NCBI GenBank assembly: GCA_903881475.1 | Contig: CAIRTK010000066.1 | Coordinates: 62,001-126,000 of the forward strand | DNA: 64,000 bases | Direction: 5' to 3' | Source: an uncultured Opitutia bacterium | Lineage (GTDB): Bacteria; Verrucomicrobiota; Verrucomicrobiia; Opitutales; Opitutaceae | Shown: positions 28,402 through 37,549 of the stretch, piece by piece | Layout: each line of letters begins with the position of its first letter | Position numbering within the stretch: the stretch's first letter is position 1 | Program-made: the position numbers and the translations under genes | The notes under the pieces: generated by a model | The model's database searches: none | Seen by the model: only the letters and a program-made list of their open reading frames with translations | What the model was told of the DNA's origin: nothing

Positions 28402-28474
28402 CCGGAATGGCTTTCCAGTGGGCGAAGGTTGCACCTTGCGCCGGCACGATCCGGAGCCGCGCGCGGTAGCACGG

Positions 28475-30703
28475 TCAAACGGAGTGCCCGAGGATTTTTT
28501 GCTGCAGGTGAGTGACGCGCTGCTTCGACTCGCTGTTGCGCACCGCCATCGCGTAGGCGGCGGGTTCGCCGACGATCACGACTTTTTTCCGCCCGCGCGT
28601 GATCGCGGTGTAGAGCAGGTTGCGCTGCAGCATCATGAAATGACCCTTCAGCAGCGGAAGGATCACGACGGGATACTCGCTGCCCTGGGACTTGTGGATG
28701 CTGATGGCGTAGGCGAGCGCGAGGTCGCCGAATTCGCCGCGATCAAACGTGTGGCGCTCGCCGTCGAATTCCGCATCGAGCGTGCCGGCGACGCCATCGA
28801 TCGACTTCACGGTGCCGATGTCGCCGTTGAAGAGATTTTTGTCATAGTTGTTGCGCAGCTGGATGACTTTGTCGCCGGGGCGGTATTCCGCAGCCGGTCC
28901 GCGCAGGCCGCGGGCATGCGGATTGAGCGCGCTCTGCAGCGTGGTGTTGAGGTTGGCGACGCCCGCTACGCCCTTGTGCATCGGCGCGAGCACCTGCACG
29001 TCGGCGACGGGATCGAGCCATTTCCAGAGCTGCGGCACGAACTCGGTGCAGAGCGCGGTGACCTTGCGGAGACAATCCTCGGCGTCGGTGGCGACCACAA
29101 ACGTGAGGTCGCTCCACGCCTGGAGGCCGGTGAGTTCGGTCACGGCAGGTGGCAGGGAGGCGTCGCCGGAGTTGATGGCGTGGGCGGTGGTGACGATGCC
29201 GCTCTGTTCCTTCTGGCGGTAGATGACGGAGAGCCGCGTGACGGCCACCCGCTCGGTGGCGATCAGGTCCTTGAGCACGTTGCCGGCGCCGACGCTGGGC
29301 AGCTGGTCGGTATCGCCGACGAGGAGCAGGTGCGCCTTCGCCGGCACGGCCTGCAGGAGTGCGGAGGCCAGCCGGGCGTCGAGCATGGAGGCCTCGTCCA
29401 CGATGAGAAAATCCGTCGCGAGTGGATGGGACTCGTTGCTGGTGAAACCGCCGCCGGCGGGATCGTACTTGAGCAGCCGGTGAATCGTGGAGGCGAAGCC
29501 GCCGGTCGTCTCGGCCAGGCGCTGGGCGGCGCGGCCGGTGGGCGCGGCGAGGTGGACGCGGACCTTCTTGGCCTTCAGGATCTCGACGAGCGCGCGGAGG
29601 ATCGTGGTTTTTCCTGTTCCAGGCCCGCCGGTGAGGATGGTGAACTTGTGGGTAAGCGCGTGGCGGACGGCGGTGCGCTGCAGCTCGTGGAAGGCGAAGC
29701 CGGCCTTGTCCTCGGCCCACTTCACGGCGGCGTCGGCCTTGATCGGCGGGAGCCCGCTCGCGACCCGGTTGAGCCGGACGACGACGTCGGCGATCTTCTG
29801 CTCGGCGCGATCGTTGTGTGGGAGCTGGATGAGGGCGGAGCCGGGCAGGGGCGCAGCAACACCGGCGAGCGGGTGCCGGATGAGGGCCTTCGACTCGACG
29901 AGAGCCTGGATGCGGGCCTCGACCAGTTTTGAGTCGGTCTCGAGTTGGTTCGACGAGTAGTCGACGAGGTCGGCCTCGCGGAAGGCGGTGTGGCCCTCCT
30001 CCTGGAGCGTCTCCAGCGCGAAGATCAGGCCGGCGTCGAGCCGGGGCGGGGCGTCGTTGGCGAAGCCGAGGTTGATGGCGATGCGGTCGGCGGTCTTGAA
30101 CCCGATGCCGTCGATTTCACGGGCGACGCGATACGGCTCGTTCATCAGCACCTGCTTCGCCCCGGGGCCGAAGTGGTTGACGAGTTTCACGCACTGCGCG
30201 GGCGTGACGCCGTAGGTCTGGAGGAAGATGTAGAGTTCGCGCTCGGTGCGCTTCTCGTCCCACGCCTGCTTGATCGAGGTGGCGCGCTTTTTCCCGATGC
30301 CCTCGACGTCGCGCAGCCGGCCGGACTCCTCGCTGAGCACGCGGAACGTGTCGGTGCCGAAGGCGTCGACGATCTTGTTGGCGTAAACCTTGCCGATGCC
30401 CGGGACGAGGCCGCTGCCGAGGTACTTGCGGATGCCGTAGACGGAGGAGGGGAGCTCGGACTTGAAGGCCGCGACCTTGAACTGCGCGCCGTGCTGGGCG
30501 TGCCGGGTCCATTCGCCGTCGAGGTGGAGTGTCTCGCCGCACTCCACACCGGGCAGGGCGCCGACGATGGTGACCTTGGCTTCGGCGTCCTTGGGGTTGG
30601 CGGCGTCGGGCCGGAACTCCGCGATAGTGTAATGGTTCTCCTCGTTAAAAAAAATGATGCGTTCGAGGACGCCGGTCAGGGAAGTGGAGGCGGGAGAAGC
30701 CAC
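28475..30703 (-). CDS. recD2: RecD2-type ATP-dependent DNA helicase
   Basis: TILTGGPGTGKTTILRALVEIL; FLIVDEASMLDARLASALLQAV; LAYAISIHKSQGSEYPVVILPL; N-terminal HhH-like region. Confidence 0.94.
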   Translation of the reverse strand: MASPASTSLTGVLERIIFFNEENHYTIAEFRPDAANPKDAEAKVTIVGALPGVECGETLHLDGEWTRHAQHGAQFKVAAFKSELPSSVYGIRKYLGSGLVPGIGKVYANKIVDAFGTDTFRVLSEESGRLRDVEGIGKKRATSIKQAWDEKRTERELYIFLQTYGVTPAQCVKLVNHFGPGAKQVLMNEPYRVAREIDGIGFKTADRIAINLGFANDAPPRLDAGLIFALETLQEEGHTAFREADLVDYSSNQLETDSKLVEARIQALVESKALIRHPLAGVAAPLPGSALIQLPHNDRAEQKIADVVVRLNRVASGLPPIKADAAVKWAEDKAGFAFHELQRTAVRHALTHKFTILTGGPGTGKTTILRALVEILKAKKVRVHLAAPTGRAAQRLAETTGGFASTIHRLLKYDPAGGGFTSNESHPLATDFLIVDEASMLDARLASALLQAVPAKAHLLLVGDTDQLPSVGAGNVLKDLIATERVAVTRLSVIYRQKEQSGIVTTAHAINSGDASLPPAVTELTGLQAWSDLTFVVATDAEDCLRKVTALCTEFVPQLWKWLDPVADVQVLAPMHKGVAGVANLNTTLQSALNPHARGLRGPAAEYRPGDKVIQLRNNYDKNLFNGDIGTVKSIDGVAGTLDAEFDGERHTFDRGEFGDLALAYAISIHKSQGSEYPVVILPLLKGHFMMLQRNLLYTAITRGRKKVVIVGEPAAYAMAVRNSESKQRVTHLQQKILGHSV

Positions 30704-30821
30704 GGGTGTCCGGACAAAAACACAGATGCGCGGCGAGGCAACTGTGTCGAGGGCCTGCCTTGGTCGAGGGTAGGGCGAATCCTCCCGCCTTCGCCATAGC
30801 GGACAAGCGGGATGAGCCGCC

Positions 30822-30877
30822 GTAGCGCAGGCATCCTGCCTGCATCAGTTTCAGAGAAGGCAGGATGCCTGCGCTAC
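30822..30877. repeat. GTAGCGCAGGCATCCTGCCTGC-family inverted repeat
   Basis: GTAGCGCAGGCATCCTGCCTGC / GGCAGGATGCCTGCGCTAC; related copies at 31310-31360 and 49671-49725. Confidence 0.9.
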
Positions 30878-30949
30878 GGGTCAGAGACGCCGCTCGGCAA
30901 CGCCATGGCTGGCCTTGCGGCCAGCGGTCCGCGGGTCATAGTTGGGCGC

Positions 30950-31306
30950 ATGGCCATGGCGTCGAACATCGCGGTGGGGCTGGTCGCCCTGCTGCACGTC
31001 TACTTCATGGTGTTGGAGATGTTCTTGTGGACGAAGCCCTATGGCCGGCGGGTGTTCGGGCTGACGCCGGAGCGGGCGTCGGTCACCCGGTCGCTCGCGG
31101 CGAACCAGGGCCTGTACAACGGATTTCTCGCGGCCGGGCTGGGCTGGGGACTCATGGCCGGGGCGGACGGTCATGCGCCCAAGGTGTTTTTCCTCTCCTG
31201 CGTGATCCTTGCCGGCATCTTTGGCGCGGCGACGGCGAGCCGGAAGATCCTCTGGGTGCAGGCGGTGCCGGGCGCGATCGCGCTCGGGCTGGTGTGCGCG
31301 GGGTAG
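30950..31306 (+). CDS. DUF1304 family membrane protein
   Basis: LHVYFMVLEMFLWTKPYGRRVFGLTPE...ANQGLYNGFLAAGLGWGL. Confidence 0.88.
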   Translation: MAMASNIAVGLVALLHVYFMVLEMFLWTKPYGRRVFGLTPERASVTRSLAANQGLYNGFLAAGLGWGLMAGADGHAPKVFFLSCVILAGIFGAATASRKILWVQAVPGAIALGLVCAG

Positions 31307-31365
31307 GCGGGTTATCCTGCCAGCATCAGATTCGGAGCAGGCAGGATGCCTGCGCTACGGCGGGA

Positions 31366-31539
31366 TCAGCGATCCCGCCGGGCGATTTCGTCAACGCGGG
31401 CGTTCTCCGCGGTCAGGTCCTTGATCAAGGTGCGGATCTCTCCGCCAGCCTTGATGCCGATGTAGAACACAAGGAAGCCGTACCACGCGATGGAACCGAA
31501 GAGCAGCACGGTCCAGAAGATGACGAGGGGATCCTTCAT
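31366..31539 (-). CDS. 57-aa single-TM small protein, candidate symporter-associated subunit
   Basis: Read by hand on the minus strand: MKDPLVIFWTVLLFGSIAWYGFLVFYIGIKAGGEIRTLIKDLTAENARVDEIARRDR*; starts 3 bp after the symporter stop. Below the ORF-track length cut-off. Confidence 0.75.
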   Translation of the reverse strand: MKDPLVIFWTVLLFGSIAWYGFLVFYIGIKAGGEIRTLIKDLTAENARVDEIARRDR

Positions 31540-31542
31540 GGG

Positions 31543-33054
31543 TCAGGCGGAGTTGCCGGCCGGGACCTTGGCCGGGGCGGAGGTGACGAGCGAGCCGACG
31601 ATCATGCCGAGAAACGCCAGCGCGAAGGAGGAGGCGCCGGCCACCTCGGGCGCGATCTGGTGATTCTTGGCGACCACGGCATTGACGACGAGGAAGGTCA
31701 GCGGGCCGATGGCGCCGAGGATGAGCGCGGTGTAGGCGCCGGTGGTGTTGGCGCGCGGCCAGTAAAGCCCGGCGACGAGGAGGGCGAAGACGCTCGCGAG
31801 GTAGATGTTGCCCGTGACCGCGAGGTAATCCCAGGCATTGCCCGGCATCTGGTACCACAGGCCGTAGAAGAGCAGGAAGGCCGCGATGGCGAAGAGGATG
31901 CTGCGGGTGAGGAACAGCTGGCCCTTTGACGGGAGCGGCCGCTTCAGGCAGGGCGTGATGATGTCGTTGTAGATCACGGTGGCCCACGTGAGCATGTAGC
32001 CGCTGACCGTGGACATCTCCGCCGCGATCATGGCCGCGATGATCAGGCCGAGGAAGCCGGCGGGCAGCACGACGCCCAGGTACCGAGGCATGGCCGTCGA
32101 GGAATCGAGCCCGGAGGGAAGCCCGCCGTGCTGGGTGAAATAAACGAAGGCCGCCGCGCCCCAGAGGCCCGGCAGGAGGAACCGGCCGACGAAATAAAAC
32201 GACACGCGGCGGTACATCTGGCGGGCGGTGCCGGCGTCCTTCGTCGCGAGCACGCGGCTGATGGTCGTCTGCCACGTCGTGACCACGGCGAGCTGGAACA
32301 CGAACTGCCAGGCGAGGTAGCCCCAGCCGAAGTTGGAGGGGTCCGCGGGATTGAACGGATGGGCGGCGGACTTGGCGCCGGCGGCGTGGCTAGCCGTCCA
32401 CGCGGCATTCAGTCCGTCGATCAGGTGGCCCCAGCCGATGTGCAGGATCACCAGCACCGAGGTGACCACGATGCCCACCCCGACCACGAGGAACTGGAGG
32501 TAGTCCGTGATGAGCACGGACAGCATGCCGCCGAACACCGTGTAGAGCAGCACGAGGCCGAGCAGGATGGTCATCACGCTCTCGAGCCAGCTGCCCGGCA
32601 TGCCGGTGACATGGACGAGGAAGTCGCCGCCGAGCCGCAGGAAGATGCCCATGTTGAGCAGGCCGCCCAGCGCGACGAACACACCGGCCAGCCAGCGCAC
32701 GCGCGTGCTGAAGCGCTTCTCAAAGAGCTCGGGGATGGTCATGACGCCGGCATTGCGCAGCGGCTCGATGACGAAGCCCGTTGATCCGACGAAGAGGAAG
32801 GCGATGGCCATGATCACGCCGATGATCGCGCCGGCGAAGCCCTTCTCGTAGCCGAGCTGCGCCGTGTACATGACGGTCACGAGCCCGAGTTCCGTGGCGG
32901 CGAGTGACGCGATGCCGAGGTTCACATGCACCTCGCGGCCGGCGACGGTGAAGTCGTCCACGCTGCGCACAAAGCGCCGCATCCACAAACCCGCCGAGAG
33001 GCAGCCGACGATGTAAACTCCGATGATGATCCAGTCGATCAGGGCAAGCGTCAT
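31543..33054 (-). CDS. Sodium:solute symporter family protein
   Basis: Polytopic; MTLALIDWIIIGVYIVGCLSAGLWMRRFVRSVDDFTVAGREVHVNLGIASLAATELG. Confidence 0.9.
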   Translation of the reverse strand: MTLALIDWIIIGVYIVGCLSAGLWMRRFVRSVDDFTVAGREVHVNLGIASLAATELGLVTVMYTAQLGYEKGFAGAIIGVIMAIAFLFVGSTGFVIEPLRNAGVMTIPELFEKRFSTRVRWLAGVFVALGGLLNMGIFLRLGGDFLVHVTGMPGSWLESVMTILLGLVLLYTVFGGMLSVLITDYLQFLVVGVGIVVTSVLVILHIGWGHLIDGLNAAWTASHAAGAKSAAHPFNPADPSNFGWGYLAWQFVFQLAVVTTWQTTISRVLATKDAGTARQMYRRVSFYFVGRFLLPGLWGAAAFVYFTQHGGLPSGLDSSTAMPRYLGVVLPAGFLGLIIAAMIAAEMSTVSGYMLTWATVIYNDIITPCLKRPLPSKGQLFLTRSILFAIAAFLLFYGLWYQMPGNAWDYLAVTGNIYLASVFALLVAGLYWPRANTTGAYTALILGAIGPLTFLVVNAVVAKNHQIAPEVAGASSFALAFLGMIVGSLVTSAPAKVPAGNSA

Positions 33055-33176
33055 GGAAATTGGTTGGCCTGCGGGCGACGAAATGAAAGTGGCCGGCCCC
33101 GCCACTTTGGGGCAAGGTCCGGTGGAGTGAAGCGGATTCTGCCGGCGCACGCCGGAAAGCCGTGCGGCTGGGATTA

Positions 33177-33269
33177 GGTGGAACGCATTGCCCTCAACGC
33201 GTTGGGCAGCGCTGCCGGGTTTTGCCGTGGACGGAGCCCAGCAATGCGTTGGGGGCAACGCGTTCCACC
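33177..33269. repeat. GGTGGAACGCATTGCCCTCAACGCGTTGGGC-family inverted repeat
   Basis: GGTGGAACGCATTGCCCTCAACGCGTTGGGC / GCAATGCGTTGGGGGCAACGCGTTCCACC; a single arm recurs near 54395. Confidence 0.88.
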
Positions 33270-33297
33270 CTGGAGGCAGGTTGCGGCCCGTGCGGCC

Positions 33298-34086
33298 TCA
33301 GGCCCCGGCGTTGCGCTCGGTGGTGGGCGGGCGGCCGTGGGCCTTGCGGTAGTCGCGGGAAAATTCGTGGACCCGCGCATAACCGACGCGCTGGGAAATT
33401 TCCGTCATGTTGAGGTCGGAATGCTGTACCAGGCCCCGGGCGAGGCTCAGGCGGATCTGCTTCAGGCGCTTCATGGGCGCCACGCCGACGGCCTCGCGGC
33501 AGGCGCGGGCGATGGTGTTGGGGCTGCGGCCGAACCGGGCGCAGAGTTCGCCCAATGACCGGGTCTGCTCGATGTGCCGGCGCGCCCACGCCTCGATTTC
33601 CCACCAGAGCTTGCCCGCGGGCGTGGCCGCCGGCCCGCCGGCGGGGGCGGCGCCCGTTCCGGCGATCAGGGCCAGCAGGTGGGACTGGCAGAGGCAGTCC
33701 CGCTCCCACGACGGGGGCGATTGCCAGGCCTTGAGCAACTGGGCGAACAGGGGGACGAGGGCCTTCCGCCCGGGCTGGAGCCGTTGTCCAAAGTCGGGCG
33801 GATTGAGGGCGGGCGCCGAGAAGTTCACCGCGTAGTATACCCACGGGGCCCGGAGCACGCGGCCCTCCACCCATTCGTCCTCATGGTACCAGACGACGGT
33901 CCCGGGCGTGAGCCGCTGCCGGAGGCCGTTGCACGTCTGCCCGACCTCGCCCGACACGACGAGATGGATCAGGTGCCCGGGCAGCGAGGTCGCGGTGAAG
34001 GCCAGCCCGGGGTCAGTGCGCTCGAACCGCTCGACCAGCCGGATGCTTTCGAGGGGGAACGGACCGATCGCGGCGGGACTGGGCAT
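33298..34086 (-). CDS. AraC family transcriptional regulator
   Basis: C-terminal double HTH: LGELCARFGRSPNTIARACREAVGVAPMKRLKQIRLSLARGLVQHSDLNMTEISQRVGYARVHEFSRDYRKAHGRPPT. Confidence 0.9.
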   Translation of the reverse strand: MPSPAAIGPFPLESIRLVERFERTDPGLAFTATSLPGHLIHLVVSGEVGQTCNGLRQRLTPGTVVWYHEDEWVEGRVLRAPWVYYAVNFSAPALNPPDFGQRLQPGRKALVPLFAQLLKAWQSPPSWERDCLCQSHLLALIAGTGAAPAGGPAATPAGKLWWEIEAWARRHIEQTRSLGELCARFGRSPNTIARACREAVGVAPMKRLKQIRLSLARGLVQHSDLNMTEISQRVGYARVHEFSRDYRKAHGRPPTTERNAGA

Positions 34087-34165
34087 GGCGATATTTGCTA
34101 AACAATGGCCGGCCGCTGCTAAAGACCAAACTCCCGGCATCTGCTAGGGTAGGGCCCGAGCACCC

Positions 34166-34858
34166 ATGAAAAACAATGTTTCCTCCGGCCTGGCGGCCAA
34201 GTTTGAGCGCGATGGATTTGTCATCATCCCCGACCTGATCAGCGCCGAGGAATGCGACACGCTGAAAACGGAGGCCCGCCGGGTGCTCGACACCTTCAAC
34301 CAGCCCGGCGCCTCGGTGCACCTGCACATGGCGGCAACGAGCCCGGTGTTCCGCGCGCTGGCCGAGGATCCCCGCGTGGTCGGCGCCCTGCGCGAGGTCA
34401 TGCCCCACGGCGTGATGTTCCTCAGCGACAAGATCGTCTACAAGTCGCCCGACAAGACCTTCCCGACGCCGTGGCACATCGACTGTTTCTACTGGCGCAA
34501 CACGCGGCCGAAGCTCTCGGTCTGGATCCCGCTCGATGACGCCGCGGCCGAGAACGGCACGCTCACCGTGGTGCCCGGCAGCCATCGCAAGGACTGGAAG
34601 ATGGTGAAGATGGGCCTGCCCAGCGGCGACTTTGTGAACGAGATCTCCGACGCCGACTGGCGCGACGGCGACATCGTCACGTGCAACATCAAGCGCGGCA
34701 CGGGCATTATCTTTTCCGACCGGCTGGTGCATGGCTCGACGTCCAACACCGCCGGCAAGGACCGCTACGCGATCATCAGCACGTACCACGCGCCCGCGCC
34801 CGACGAGCCGTTCGATCTGGATTTTCCAGTACGGAAGGTGCTGGTGCCGGCGTCTTGA
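34166..34858 (+). CDS. Phytanoyl-CoA dioxygenase (PhyH) family protein
   Basis: FERDGFVIIPDLISAEECDTL; WHIDCFYW; ENGTLTVVPGSHR; SDRLVHGSTSN. Confidence 0.9.
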   Translation: MKNNVSSGLAAKFERDGFVIIPDLISAEECDTLKTEARRVLDTFNQPGASVHLHMAATSPVFRALAEDPRVVGALREVMPHGVMFLSDKIVYKSPDKTFPTPWHIDCFYWRNTRPKLSVWIPLDDAAAENGTLTVVPGSHRKDWKMVKMGLPSGDFVNEISDADWRDGDIVTCNIKRGTGIIFSDRLVHGSTSNTAGKDRYAIISTYHAPAPDEPFDLDFPVRKVLVPAS

Positions 34859-34866
34859 CGATGGAT

Positions 34867-35007
34867 GTAGGGCGGGATCGCTGATCCCGCCTTTGTGTTT
34901 TCCGATGTGGGACGGGTGCCCTCACCCCGTCATTTGACGGATGCGGGGTGAGGGCACCCCGCCTACATTGGACCCAAGCCAAGGCGGGGTCAGCGACCCC
35001 GCCCTAC
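34867..35007. repeat. Composite nested inverted repeat, copy 1
   Basis: Outer GTAGGGCGGGATCGCTGATCCCGCC / GGCGGGGTCAGCGACCCCGCCCTAC; inner GATGTGGGACGGGTGCCCTCACCCCG / CGGGGTGAGGGCACCCCGCCTACAT. Confidence 0.93.
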
Positions 35008-35023
35008 AACAGACTGCTCCGCC

Positions 35024-35788
35024 TCAGGCGGGCGTACCCACCGAGGCCTCGTAGCGCAGGATCGCGTCGTCGGGCGCCTGGCGGATGGGCTCGGGCTTGC
35101 CGTGGCCCTTGCCCCCGTAGGGCAGGTTCGACAGCGCGTTGTAGCAGCAGATGTAGGCGCGGCGCGGCTTCTCGGACAGGTTCGGCTCCGAGGAGTGAAA
35201 CGTGTTGCAGTGAAAGAAGAGCACGCTGCCCGGAGGGGCCTCGCAGTACTGCACGGGCAGGCGTTCCAGCACCGTCGCCAGGCGCTCGGGATCGGCGCCG
35301 GTTTGCGAGGCGACGCGGCCGTGGTCGCAGCGGCCCAGCAGGTGCGAACCGGCGACCACCTTGAGGCAGCCATTCTCCCGCGTCGATGGGTCGAGGGCCA
35401 CCATGCAGGAAATCATGTTCGGGTAGAGGCAGCCGTCGTTGTACCAGTAGCCGTAATCCTGGTGCCATTCCCAGGCGGCGCCGGCCCGCGGCTGCTTTAC
35501 GCTCAACTTGCTGTGCCAGTGATAAATTTCCTCGCGCAGGAGCAGCTGGGCCGCGCCCACGATGCGCGGGCTCGCTGTCACCGCGCCGAAAACATCATCG
35601 GCAATGTCCGTCCAGGCGGCGAGCTTGCTCATCCGGCCGCCGGCGTCGGTCACGTTGTGCACCGTGCCGCCGCGGCGTTCACGGCCGGCCTGGGCCAGGA
35701 GGATTTCCACTTCCTCGGGGGTGAAGACATTGGGGACGAGCACAAAGCCATCGCGGTCGTAGGCCCGGATATGTTCGACGGTCAGCAT
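35024..35788 (-). CDS. Phytanoyl-CoA dioxygenase (PhyH) family protein
   Basis: YDRDGFVLVPNVFTPEEVEILL; WEWHQDYGYWYNDGCLYPNMISCMVALDPSTRENGCLKVVAGSH; FHCNTFHSSEPN. Confidence 0.92.
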   Translation of the reverse strand: MLTVEHIRAYDRDGFVLVPNVFTPEEVEILLAQAGRERRGGTVHNVTDAGGRMSKLAAWTDIADDVFGAVTASPRIVGAAQLLLREEIYHWHSKLSVKQPRAGAAWEWHQDYGYWYNDGCLYPNMISCMVALDPSTRENGCLKVVAGSHLLGRCDHGRVASQTGADPERLATVLERLPVQYCEAPPGSVLFFHCNTFHSSEPNLSEKPRRAYICCYNALSNLPYGGKGHGKPEPIRQAPDDAILRYEASVGTPA

Positions 35789-36004
35789 GGGGTAAACGGA
35801 TTGGGGTTGCGGAAGAAAGCGGCAGCGGACGCCGTCACCCTTCTTCCTGCGGAGGCGGTGAGGCAAGCCGGAAGAATGCCGGGGCCTGCGAATCCCGCGA
35901 ATCGGTCCGAATCCGAGCACCGGAAACTGCCTTCGACTCGGAAAAATGGATCAGAATTCGCGAAGATTCGCGTAATTCGCGGGGCACGATTGAATGGTTC
36001 GGCC

Positions 36005-37429
36005 TTAGGTTGATGCGGCCGCATCGCCCATCTGCTCGAGCGTCCGGCCCCGCGTCTCTGCGACGAAGCGGCGGACGAACCACACCGAGATGAGGGAGAA
36101 GCCCGCGTAGACGGCGAAGGCGCCGCCGAGGCTCACCGCCTCGACCAGGCCCGGGAAGCTGAAGGTCACGGCAAAGTTGGCCACCCACATCACCGCGGCA
36201 GCCACGGCCAGTGCCGCGCCGCGCATCCGGTTCGGAAACATCTCGCCGAGCAGCACCCACGTGACCGGCCCCCAGGTGGCGCCGAAGCAAAAAATATAGA
36301 GATGTTCGGCCGTCAGCGCAGTGATCATCTGCAGCCGCGAGGGTGCCAGCGTCCCGTCGGCCTGCCGGTCGCTCAGCAGGAATACCACCATGAGCACGGC
36401 CAGCATCAGGGTCATGACGACTCCCCCGGCCAGGAGCAGCGGCCGGCGCCCCACGCGGTCCACAAGCGCCATTGAAACCAGCGTCGCCACGATCAGGTTG
36501 GCGCCGAGCGTCACGTTGATCAGGAGCGCGTTTTGCTCGGTGAAACCGGCCTTGTGCCACAGCACCTCGCCGAAATACATCACGGCGTTGATGCCCGAGG
36601 CCTGGCAGAAGAACGCCAGCCCGCAGCCGACGGCCACGATGGGCAGCAGCCGGAGCGTGCCCGGCGCGAACACATCGGCCAGCCGCGCCTTCCGTTCCTG
36701 GCTGACCGAGGCCCGAATCTCGGCCACCAGGGCATCGGGGTCTTCCCGCCCGCCCCACAGGCGTGTCATCACGAGCCGAGCCTCCGTCTCCCGGCCGCGG
36801 ATCACCAGATAGCGGGGCGACTCCGGCAGGAACAGCGTCGCGAGCAGGTAGCCGGCGCTCGGGAGCAACTGCACCCAGAACATCCAGCGCCAAGCCGGTT
36901 CGTGCAGCAGCCACCGGTGGTCGGCGCCCCCGGCAGCGCGCGCGATCAGGTAATTGCTGAGAAACGCGCATTGCAGCCCCACGACGATGGCCAGCTGCTG
37001 CAGCGTGGTCAGCCGGCCGCGCAGCGCCGCCGGCGAAATCTCGGCGATGTAGGCGGGCGCGACGACGCAGGCCGCGCCGACCCCGAGGCCGCCGATCAGC
37101 CGGAACAGGATGAAGGTGGTGGCCGTGGCCGCGCCGCCGGCGCCCCACGCGCTCACGCCGAACAGCACGGCCGTGACCATCATCACGCGTTTCCGCCCGA
37201 AGTGGTCGGAGCACTGGCCCGCGACAAAGGCCCCCACCGCCGAACCGAGCAGCACCACGGCGACGGCGAAGCCGGTGGCGCCGGCCGACGTGCCGAACGC
37301 CGCGGCGAGCGCGAGGACGGTGCCGTTGATCACCGAGGCATCGAAGCCGAAGAGAAATCCGGCGAGGGTGGAGGCGACGCAGAGGAACAGCAGGTAGCCG
37401 AGCGGCTTGGACGGGGTGGGTGCGGTCAT
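36005..37429 (-). CDS. MFS sugar porter family transporter
   Basis: FGFDASVINGTVLAL; DHFGRKRVMM; LLGEMFPNRMRGAALAVAAAVMW; ETRGRTLEQM. Confidence 0.93.
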   Translation of the reverse strand: MTAPTPSKPLGYLLFLCVASTLAGFLFGFDASVINGTVLALAAAFGTSAGATGFAVAVVLLGSAVGAFVAGQCSDHFGRKRVMMVTAVLFGVSAWGAGGAATATTFILFRLIGGLGVGAACVVAPAYIAEISPAALRGRLTTLQQLAIVVGLQCAFLSNYLIARAAGGADHRWLLHEPAWRWMFWVQLLPSAGYLLATLFLPESPRYLVIRGRETEARLVMTRLWGGREDPDALVAEIRASVSQERKARLADVFAPGTLRLLPIVAVGCGLAFFCQASGINAVMYFGEVLWHKAGFTEQNALLINVTLGANLIVATLVSMALVDRVGRRPLLLAGGVVMTLMLAVLMVVFLLSDRQADGTLAPSRLQMITALTAEHLYIFCFGATWGPVTWVLLGEMFPNRMRGAALAVAAAVMWVANFAVTFSFPGLVEAVSLGGAFAVYAGFSLISVWFVRRFVAETRGRTLEQMGDAAAST

Positions 37430-37549
37430 GGGGTCGAAAGCAAAGAAACAGAATCCTCCGGACGGGCCGGAGGGAATGGGGTAGCTTCAAGTGGCAGCCG
37501 GAACGCGGGGGCACAATGTCTAACTGAGGGGGCCTGATATCCGTGTTGC

